This document shows positions 51,071 through 57,472 of a stretch of DNA of 57,472 nucleotides, in pieces. The stretch covers positions 15,780 to 73,251 of the forward strand of contig DKVL01000050.1 in the NCBI GenBank assembly GCA_002491195.1. Direction: 5' to 3'. The notes below the pieces were generated by a model, which was given only the letters and a program-made list of their open reading frames with translations, was not told where the DNA came from and did no database searches. The DNA is from Lachnospiraceae bacterium UBA7179 (GTDB lineage Bacteria; Bacillota; Clostridia; Lachnospirales; Lachnospiraceae). Position numbers and translations under genes: made by a program. Position 1 is the first letter of the stretch, and each line of letters opens with the position of its first letter.

Positions 51071-51909
51071 TGGAAAGAGCAAAGAAAAGACTGAGGCCAA
51101 ACCATATTATTTTATTTATCTGTACCGCGTTGCTGGCAGTGTTGTTTATCTATCCGATCTTCTTTGCACTCATGTCAGCTTTTAAGAGTAACGGCGATAT
51201 CCTGAAAGATCCTGTTGCCCTTCCTACATCGCTGTACCTGCAGAATTTTAAAGATTTGTTTCAACAGTCTGATTTCCTGACGGCGATCATTCACTCCGTT
51301 TTTCTGACAGTTGTGTCGGAATTGCTGATTATCTGCATTGTGCCATTGGCGGCCTATGCGATCGAGCGCAGGAAAAGTAAGCTGACGGGATTCATTTATA
51401 CCTATTTTCTTGCCGGAATGATGATACCGTTTCATCTGTATATGTTTCCATTATTTAAAGAAATGAAAGTATTCCATATCTTTGGAAATATGGCAGGTCC
51501 GATCGTGTGTTATATTTCAGGTTCAATCGCTTTTGGAACCTTACTTTATGGTAGTTTTCTGAAAGGCATTCCGCTGGAGATCGAGGAGGCAGCCCAGATT
51601 GACGGATGTACACCGTTCCAGACTTTCTGGAAAGTGACATTTCCGCTGTTGGGACCATGCACCGCTTCCATGGTCATCTTAAACGGGCTCAATATCTGGA
51701 ACGATTACCTGATGCCGTATCTTGCGCTGCCAAGTGGAAAAGCCAAGACAATCACTGTGGAGATCGCGGCATTTGTAGGACAGTATTCGGCAAGGTGGGA
51801 TATTGTCTTTGCTGGAACGGTTATTTCCATTGTACCTGCGCTTGCAATATTCTGTATGTTCCAGAAGTATTTCGTAAAGGGAATCACGGCAGGGGCTGCA
51901 AAGGGTTGA
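51070..51909 (+). CDS. Sugar ABC transporter permease (MalG-like)
   Basis: This 279-residue protein is the second CUT1 permease. It has six membrane helices and the EAA motif EEAAQIDGCTPFQTFWK, which contacts the ATPase. The start codon overlaps the stop of the previous gene, and both are translated together. No signal peptide is needed. A sensor kinase of YesM type follows 135 bases downstream, which often controls such transporters. Confidence 0.94.
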   Translation: MERAKKRLRPNHIILFICTALLAVLFIYPIFFALMSAFKSNGDILKDPVALPTSLYLQNFKDLFQQSDFLTAIIHSVFLTVVSELLIICIVPLAAYAIERRKSKLTGFIYTYFLAGMMIPFHLYMFPLFKEMKVFHIFGNMAGPIVCYISGSIAFGTLLYGSFLKGIPLEIEEAAQIDGCTPFQTFWKVTFPLLGPCTASMVILNGLNIWNDYLMPYLALPSGKAKTITVEIAAFVGQYSARWDIVFAGTVISIVPALAIFCMFQKYFVKGITAGAAKG

Positions 51910-52044
51910 GAACAGACAAACATTTCTTCTGTGATGGAGGAAATGTTTGTTTTGTTGTTTCTTTCCAGTTTCCTGGAACGAGGATTTTTGATATGATAAA
52001 AAGCGATATAGAAGTTTTGGGGAGACGCGGAAAGGATGGTGCGT

Positions 52045-53053
52045 ATGAGAAAGAGATGGCAGGAACTGGGATTGTACCATAAATTTTCCCTGACGATCAT
52101 TATAGTAGGATTGATTCCTATGCTGCTGCTCACAACATATATTTCCCGTTCTATGATACAGGATTACCGCAAGGCGCTTGAGATCCAGTACGAACAGGCG
52201 ACAAATTATATGGCAGACAGTATTGAGAGTATGCTGGAATCTTACAATGGTGTATCCAAGATGCCATACTATTACAATATGTCATCCTATGGCAGTACCT
52301 ATTCCTCCTATATGTCTTTTGATAATTTCAGGAAAATTGTCTATGGGGAGATCTATTCGGCGGAGACAATGCAGCAGCAGAGACAGTCTGATATGGAAAA
52401 TTTTCTGCAATATCTTGGAAACCTGGATAGTTCCATTGTCTGCCTCCATTTTATAGGGAAGGATTTAGACGGGGAAACGATTGATTTTCACAAGGCGATG
52501 GATGGGACTTATTTTAACAATGAAATATTATGGGAGCAGCTTGTTGGTTACGAGGATCTGGAACGCGGGAGCAACAAGATGATTCTGATATCACCGCATG
52601 ACACTGCATACAAAAACGGAATCAACCGCGAAGTGTTCAGCGCTGCACGCAATTATTTCGACCTGAGGGGAAACGTGGGGAATACGCCATATGTTGGAAC
52701 GTTGTTTTTTGATATTGACATCAGACGGTTTGACAAGATTTTTATGAATATAAACTATCATAATGATGAGCGGTTTTATGTCACTGATGCACAGGGCAGC
52801 TGTTTTTATAGCAATGATAAGAACAGAATTGGGTGCAATGTGCTGGAGGAGCTTACGGATAACAAAAGGGATTTTGTCATGCAGAAGGCAGTTGGGGACA
52901 GCGGTCTGACTGTGACGGTCGTGATGGATATGAACAAAGCTTTTGCGAAAATACAGCATACACAGAAAATTATCTATGTCATTATTGTTGCTCCTCATTT
53001 TTTCTGACTTCAAATTACTCTGGTTGCCTGTCACAGAATTAACCGATATAATG
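52045..53053 (+). pseudogene. YesM-like sensor histidine kinase, frameshifted and truncated
   Basis: The first 310 residues match the sensor half of YesM-type kinases: a membrane helix (about 14-36) and a large extracytoplasmic domain with FFDIDIRRFDKIF and VMDMNKAFAKIQ. The second membrane helix starts (KIIYVIIV) near 52981, and there the original frame ends at 53005. A different frame then reads LLLLIFSDFKLL and PVTELTDIM, the expected end of the helix and start of HAMP, so a one-base frameshift lies near 52985. Sequence homology then stops at about 53053, and no HAMP remainder, kinase core or partner regulator follows. I infer that the gene is inactive. The ATG at 52045 follows AAAGGA. Confidence 0.75.
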
Positions 53054-53152
53054 ACATAAGAACAGAGAAAGGAAAAGGTTCCAGGACGCTAATCTTTTGC
53101 ACAGAGCCGTGTCCTGAAACCAACATTAAAAACATGGTCATTATATCAAAAT

Positions 53153-53692
53153 ATGAAGTGGAATACAAGGAAGATGAAGATATTTTTAATCAACAGCCAG
53201 GAAGAATGTATCTGCCCATGCTGCGGGAGCCCTCTTAAATACAGGGACAGCAGGAAACGTGTGCACAGGATTGCGGGAGGCGGGAAGGAATGGTATCTGA
53301 TCCGGCGGCTGAAATGCAGCAGTGATAAATGTGGGAGGCTCCATAACGAGCTGCCGGACTGCCTCTGTCCTTATAAGCATTATGACGCAGGCCTGATCGA
53401 GGATGTGGTGGACGGTGTGGTCAGCGAAGCGGATACGGAAACAGAGGATTATCCCTGTGAAGGGACCATGAAACACTGGAGATGGTGGTTTCACAGGAAT
53501 GAAATAAATATGGAAGGTCAGATCAGGATGGCAGCGTACCGTTTTCTGGACCTGGATGGAAAGTTCCTGAAATCCGGGGCTTCTTTACTTGGACAGTTAA
53601 GGGAACGGATAAGTCCCGGATGGCTTAAGGCGGCGGCCAGGGCCATATATAACAGCGGAGGGCGGATAGAGCCGTCTCCGGATGCATTATGA
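53153..53692 (+). CDS. Transposon accessory protein (DUF6431-like, Cys-rich)
   Basis: This 179-residue protein opens with a zinc-knuckle-like ECICPCCGSPLKYRDSRKR, followed by a second Cys pair (LKCSSDKCGRLHNELPDC) and a basic region. The layout resembles the small Cys-rich protein, which I recall as DUF6431, that accompanies DDE transposons in Lachnospiraceae. It probably binds DNA at the transposon ends or acts as a regulator. No strong ribosome site precedes 53153; an in-frame ATG at 53174 follows AAGGAAG and could be used. It lies 72 bases before the transposase gene. Confidence 0.6.
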   Translation: MKWNTRKMKIFLINSQEECICPCCGSPLKYRDSRKRVHRIAGGGKEWYLIRRLKCSSDKCGRLHNELPDCLCPYKHYDAGLIEDVVDGVVSEADTETEDYPCEGTMKHWRWWFHRNEINMEGQIRMAAYRFLDLDGKFLKSGASLLGQLRERISPGWLKAAARAIYNSGGRIEPSPDAL

Positions 53693-53764
53693 AGCTGCAC
53701 CTGCTTTTGTTCGCTGTCATTTTTATTCCGGTGTATGCTGTCCTTTGAAAGGAGGACCATACAG

Positions 53765-55171
53765 ATGGAGAAAAAAGAAATAAACAAATGGCAGGATGAG
53801 GAGGCGCTCAGGAGATACCGGATGATAGCGCCGCTTCTTGATCCGGACATGGATGAAGGAAAAAGACAGCAGCTGCGGGAGGAAGCCGCGGAAAAGAACG
53901 GCATATCCAAAAGGACGCTGTACCGTTATGAAAAAAGTTACCGGGAGGAAGGGTTCGAAGGGCTGAGGCCGGCCAGCCGGACGAAAAAGAGGCAGCAGAG
54001 GCTTCCGGAAAACTTTGAAGTGATCATGGAACAGGCAGTGCAGTTAAAGCGCGAGGTTCCAAAAAGGAGCGTGCGCCAGATCATAAAGATACTGGAGCTG
54101 GAAGGATGGTCAGCGCCGGGCGTGCTGAAAACGTCAACAATGCAGAGACACCTTTATAATGCGGGGCTGGGGAGGAAACAGATGAAGCGGTACGCCGAGA
54201 AACGGACGGTATCATCCAGACGGTTCTGCCGGCCGCACCGGATGGAGCTTTTGCAGGGTGATATCAAGTACGGACCGGAACTGCGGACAACGGACGGGGA
54301 ACTGGTAAAGACTTATCTATCCTCCCTGATCGACGACCATTCCAGATATATCGTGCAGTCAGAGTTTTATGATAACCAGAGGCAGGAGATCGTGGAGGAC
54401 ACGTTCCATAAGGCGGTTTTAAAAGCCGGGAAATTTGACTGCGCCTATCTTGACAACGGGGTGCAGTACACGGCGGAGCATCTTGGCAGAGCCTGTGCAA
54501 AGCTGGGAATACGGATCGTCCATGCAAAACCGGGTGCGTGCCAGTCCAAGGGAAAAATAGAAAAATTCCACCAGAAGGTGGACCAGTTCATGGCGGAGAT
54601 ACATGTGGCGCATGTACATACCGTGGAAGAGCTGAACCGCAGGTGGAAGATATTTCTGGAGCAGGAATACCAGAAGGAAACGCACGCAGGGATAAAGGAG
54701 TATTATGAATCGTGTGGCGTGGCTGTTCCGGCCTGCGGGATCACGCCGGAGCAGGAATGGATGAGGGATAACCGGGGGCTTGTATTTATGGATGTTTCAG
54801 TGGTGGCGGAGGCATTCCTTCATCATGAGACGCGCAGGATAGATGAGGCCGGGTGTTTTTCCCTGGACGGGAACCGGTATGAGGCAAGCGCGGCGCTGGC
54901 AAACCTGGAGGCGGAGGCAGCCTATGATCCCATGGATATGGAAACGGTGACGGTGTACTGCCGCGGTACGGCTCCGGTCCGTGCACACCGGATGGAGATC
55001 GGGGCATTTGCTTCCAAAGTGCCGCCCGTGCCCATGGGGATGACGGGAAGCATCCCGGAAACGTCAAGGCTTTTAGACGCACTGGAAAAGAAGTATAAGG
55101 AAGACCACGGGCAGATGGCGCGTGCGCTTTCTTTCGGGGAGTACGGGAAGGAGGCGGGAAGCCATGTATGA
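53765..55171 (+). CDS. DDE (Mu/TniA-like) transposase
   Basis: This 468-residue transposase has an N-terminal helix-turn-helix (about 40-66, SKRTLYRYEKSYREEGFEGL), a second DNA-binding region (about 95-145) and an RNase H-like core. The catalytic residues fit Asp166 (LLQGDIKYG), Asp230 (AYLDNGVQ) and Glu266 (SKGKIEKFHQ), with 35 residues between the last two, a typical DD35E triad. A Mu-type beta-barrel-like region follows. The ATG at 53765 follows AAAGGAGG; an earlier ATG at 53735 precedes that site. The next gene overlaps by eight bases. Confidence 0.92.
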   Translation: MEKKEINKWQDEEALRRYRMIAPLLDPDMDEGKRQQLREEAAEKNGISKRTLYRYEKSYREEGFEGLRPASRTKKRQQRLPENFEVIMEQAVQLKREVPKRSVRQIIKILELEGWSAPGVLKTSTMQRHLYNAGLGRKQMKRYAEKRTVSSRRFCRPHRMELLQGDIKYGPELRTTDGELVKTYLSSLIDDHSRYIVQSEFYDNQRQEIVEDTFHKAVLKAGKFDCAYLDNGVQYTAEHLGRACAKLGIRIVHAKPGACQSKGKIEKFHQKVDQFMAEIHVAHVHTVEELNRRWKIFLEQEYQKETHAGIKEYYESCGVAVPACGITPEQEWMRDNRGLVFMDVSVVAEAFLHHETRRIDEAGCFSLDGNRYEASAALANLEAEAAYDPMDMETVTVYCRGTAPVRAHRMEIGAFASKVPPVPMGMTGSIPETSRLLDALEKKYKEDHGQMARALSFGEYGKEAGSHV

Positions 55172-55999
55172 GAGTTTCTTTGAAATGGAGCATACTCCCA
55201 TCACAGGATGCCGGTTCCCGGCCTCCGGGATATTCCCGTAGACAGGCTGTACACGTCACCCCGGACAGAGGACGCTCTGGGAAGGCTCATATATGTTGTG
55301 GACCACCGGATGTTTGCGGTGGTGACGGCAACCCCGGGATGCGGCAAGTCAACGCTGGTAAGGATGCTGGACGGGAGGCTGGGGAAGGAAAAATACCTGC
55401 TTTTATACCTGTCCGATTCGAAGCTGACACCGAGATGGCTGTATGCGGGGCTGTTAGGGCAGCTGGGACTGGAGCCGCATTTCTATGCCGGTGACTCCAA
55501 GCGGCTGCTGCAGAGAGAGATAGAGGCAGTCTGCCAGGAGCAGAAAAAGAAGGTGGTGTGCATACTGGACGAGGCACACCTGTTAGGGAAGGACATGCTG
55601 GAAGAGATCCGTTTTTTAATGAACTACAGGTTTGACTCCACAAGCCCGATGTCGCTGGTGCTCGTGGGGCAGACGGAACTGTGGGACCAGAAGCTCAAAC
55701 TGCAGGCATATGAGGCCATAAGGCAGCGCATAGACATGAACATCGTACTGGGGAGGCTTGACCGCGCGGAAACAGGGAAATATATCGCGGCACATATGGC
55801 ATATGCGGGGGCAGGGAAAGAGATCTTTACCAGCGGGGCCGAGGATGAGATCTATAAGATATCGTCGGGGATACCACGGATGATAAACCGGGTGTGCGAA
55901 AAGGCACTGATGTATGCGTGCCAGCAGCAGAAGCGTCTTATAGATGAGCATATGGTGCGTTTTGTGGCGGACCATGAGATGCCGGGAGGTGTGGGATGA
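55164..55999 (+). pseudogene. ExeA/TniB-like AAA ATPase, frameshifted near the start
   Basis: ExeA-like ATPases help the transposase choose targets. A start at 55164 overlapping the transposase stop opens with MYESFFEMEHTPIT, the expected family N terminus, but that frame stops at 55241. The rest continues in another frame as RDIPVDRLYTSPRTEDALGRL, then Walker A TPGCGKST and Walker B CILDEAHLL. Relatives normally read HTPxTRDIPV, so about 20 extra bases at 55206-55225 seem to have shifted the frame. The downstream ORF has an ATG at 55208, but without its usual N terminus. The ATPase may be inactive unless it is frameshifted or reinitiated. Confidence 0.75.
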
Positions 56000-56346
56000 C
56001 GGTCTGGCCGGAGGGGCGCGTGGAGTTTGTATGCAGCGTTCCCCCGGAAGAAGGAAAGAAAGAGCAGAGATGGCTGGGGGAAGTAATGGTAAAAAGCCAC
56101 AGTATGTGCATGGCGGAGCTTCTTATTTATGGAAGGGAGAGCTGCATCAATGCAGTGATCGGTAAATATATGAGCGGCCAGTATATCTGCATACCGGACA
56201 TTGATACGGGATGCCCGCTTAGCAGGCTGTCGGATATATTCTGGAACAGGGAGAGGCTGTCAGCGCATATGAATGAAACAGATGCGGCAACTGTTGCGCA
56301 CGCCCTGCGTGCATTATCCGGGTATACAGGGAAGGACTGGCTGTAA
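55996..56346 (+). CDS. Transposon-borne protein of unknown function
   Basis: This 116-residue protein overlaps the ATPase gene by four bases (ATGA) and so belongs to the same unit. Its composition is mixed, with VWPEGRVEFVCSVPPEEGKK at the start and DIDTGCPLSRLSDIFW later. I find no clear motif, membrane segment or zinc site. It could be an end-binding or target-selection helper (TniQ-like proteins occupy the same position in related transposons), but no sequence evidence supports a specific role. The coding strand, overlap and composition make it a real gene. Confidence 0.55.
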   Translation: MTVWPEGRVEFVCSVPPEEGKKEQRWLGEVMVKSHSMCMAELLIYGRESCINAVIGKYMSGQYICIPDIDTGCPLSRLSDIFWNRERLSAHMNETDAATVAHALRALSGYTGKDWL

Positions 56347-56626
56347 AGGGAGAAGAGCAACTATACGCAAAACGTCAGATTGGCGAAGTGTGCGGGGAAC
56401 AGGGACAATTTAAGACAGAAGCGGTAAAACAGGCCGTCCGGAAAGTTCCGGGCGGCCTTCCCGTGTGAATTGTGTAAGGAAGCGGAACAATTGCGTGCGA
56501 AAGTCAGGACAGGGATATCCGAAGTTGTCGGAAAATTCCCGGAGGAGGCATGAAAAATGCAGTCCGGAAAGCAGCTGTACACTGAAAATGGACAGTTGTG
56601 TATACAATTGATAATGTGACAGAAAA
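56347..56626. other. Noncoding right end of the transposon
   Basis: This 280-bp stretch contains no gene. A strong hairpin with GGCCGTCCGGAA and TTCCGGGCGGCC lies at 56431-56459 with one G-T pair and no T-tract. Repeated short motifs such as GACAATT, GACAGTTG and ACAATTG suggest transposase-binding repeats near the right end. The end itself seems to lie near 56621. Confidence 0.45.
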
Positions 56627-57166
56627 ATGGGTAATTTTACGACGGCAGATGAGACTGAAACTGTGACAGCTCATGAAGTTATTAACAGTATTACATTAGA
56701 TATAAATTTAGTTGGGGAGTTGATGAAAAATAATAATTTTGAGGATTCTGATAAGTTGCAACTTTTGATTTTGTTTGATTCGGAAGAGATGAACGAAGAT
56801 ATTGCAAAAAGTATTCGTAATATGGAAGTCAATGTTAAAAAGGAGTATGTTGAAAGTGCGTGGAATTTGTTAAATGAGTCTGACAGATATCAATTGTTGT
56901 TGAACCAATTAGAGATTTACAATGCAAAGGAGATCTCTGAAAAGTTTAAGTTATTGGCACCTGCGTATAAAGCATTGTCAGAAACGTCAAGAAAACATAA
57001 AGAATACTTGGATGTGACAGATTATAACACAAATTTATTGAAAAAACTTCAACAGAAAAATTATATTACAAGTTTTGAAGAAGAAACTTATGAAAGGGAA
57101 GACTTTATTACTCATCGTAAGCAGCAATTGAAACGTTTTGGTGTCTGGATAAAACAGAGACAGTAG
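56627..57166 (+). pseudogene. C-terminal-like fragment of an AT-rich gene
   Basis: This 179-residue ORF is AT-rich and begins at the first ATG after the transposon end with no ribosome site. An in-frame stop lies inside the transposon tip. Its sequence is helical and charged (LLILFDSEEMNEDIAKSIRN, ITSFEEETYE near the end) and reads like the C-terminal part of a larger protein whose front was removed. The end, with KNYITSFEEE, faintly resembles YobI-like NTPases, a low-confidence impression. The next gene is a P-loop protein, so a defence-type pair is possible. It could also be a complete gene with an unusual start. Confidence 0.4.
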
Positions 57167-57291
57167 TGGAAGATAATGTTACCTATGCAGAATGTACTTT
57201 GTTAAGAACAGGGATATGAGCAATGAAAGAAAGTTTTTTAAATATAAGGAGACGTGAAGTTTTATAAAATCTGAGGAGAGGTGAGATTCAA

Positions 57292-57444
57292 ATGAAAACT
57301 CTAGATGAATTGCTTTATTATTGTGAAGAGCCAGAACCTGTTGGAGCTGTCCTTTTGACTGGAGAATGTGGATGCGGAAAAACATATCTTATAGACAATG
57401 AACTAAAAGAGGCAGGAGGCTATTGTCAATGCAACAACACATAG
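57292..57444 (+). pseudogene. P-loop NTPase, truncated after Walker A
   Basis: A strong GAGGAGAGGTGAG site precedes an ATG encoding TLDELLYYCEEPEPVG and then GAVLLTGECGCGKTYLI, where GECGCGKT (residues 24-31) is a clear Walker A motif of the KAP type. After 50 codons the frame stops at 57444. A whole NTPase of this kind would be several hundred residues, so the gene is cut by a frameshift or an insertion, or its continuation lies beyond the window in another frame. The last 28 bases of the window do not resolve this. Confidence 0.55.
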
Positions 57445-57472
57445 AAATTTTTTGGATAGAGCGTGTGTGCAG

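Larger units (their letters stand above)
53133..56622 (+). mobile_element. GC-rich DDE/ExeA transposon (boundaries approximate)
   Basis: Four genes in one direction, GC-rich compared with both sides, form a transposon of the kind with a DDE transposase, an ExeA-like ATPase and accessory proteins. Candidate ends are TGGTCATTATATCAA at 53135 and, reversed, TGTCACATTATCAA at 56621; AAAAA at 53128-53132 and 56623-56627 may be a target duplication, though A-runs are weak evidence. The left flank is a truncated kinase and the right flank an AT-rich unrelated gene, so a deletion or rearrangement probably accompanied it. The ATPase gene is frameshifted. Confidence 0.65.

Noticed and set aside
53029..56621. 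TGTCACA at 53029 as left transposon end matching TGTGACA at 56615
   Set aside because: The left copy lies inside the kinase reading frame (PVTELT), so the match is probably chance; the candidate left end was moved to about 53135.
1..57472. CRISPR arrays, tRNA and rRNA genes
   Set aside because: I saw no repeated spacer pattern, no tRNA-like cloverleaf and no rRNA segments.

Overview
The window looks like a chromosome segment from an anaerobic, spore-forming Clostridium relative, most likely a Lachnospiraceae member. The reasons are spoVG and spoVT, the paired glgC/glgD genes, a long (Bacillus/Clostridium-type) SRP RNA, a small Cys-rich protein, the DUF3048 and DUF4358 lipoproteins, an AlgI/SGNH/DHHW acylation operon, strong AGGAGG ribosome sites and moderate GC. 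This is inference from gene content; no 16S or other marker is present.

Layout. 0-2 kb: a heparinase II/III-like lyase. 2.3-8.5 kb: galE, then a leftward block murC, dnaD-like, helicase loader, prs; the gap ahead of the replication genes carries a cluster of DnaA boxes. 8.6-17 kb: rightward housekeeping genes glgC, glgD, spoVG, a membrane protein, a 46-residue Cys-rich protein, pth and mfd, with intergenic hairpin repeats. 17-21.2 kb: a small defence-like island, with an Abi_2-type gene on the minus strand facing a unit that encodes a DUF4391-like protein, a BrxD-type (DUF2791) ATPase and a HAD phosphatase. 21.2-27.7 kb: chemoreceptor, spoVT, mgtE, a conserved hypothetical, SRP RNA and a DUF3048 lipoprotein. 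27.9-44 kb: pullulanase, a two-component pair, mutS2, a four-gene cell-surface O-acylation operon, an HtrA-like protein whose catalytic residues appear lost, a YhaM-like exonuclease and an rRNA uracil methyltransferase.

44-53 kb is a sugar-utilisation locus: AraC regulator, GH88 unsaturated glucuronyl hydrolase, ROK kinase, a carbohydrate-binding-like protein, a complete sugar ABC transporter (binding lipoprotein and two permeases) and a YesM-like sensor kinase. The kinase is frameshifted and cut off. With the lyase at the left edge, these genes suggest use of uronic-acid-containing polysaccharides. 53.1-56.6 kb is a GC-rich four-gene DDE/ExeA transposon with a broken ATPase gene. To its right the DNA becomes AT-rich and holds fragments of two further genes, one of them a P-loop NTPase cut short, which looks like a decayed defence-type locus.

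Most notable: (1) the DUF4391/BrxD-like/HAD unit lacking the usual BREX or restriction partners; (2) the DnaA-box cluster ahead of the helicase-loader genes; (3) a family of GGAAC...GTTCC hairpins; (4) a 152-nt element with competing stems between the GH88 and ROK genes; (5) the transposon junction joining two unrelated truncated genes.
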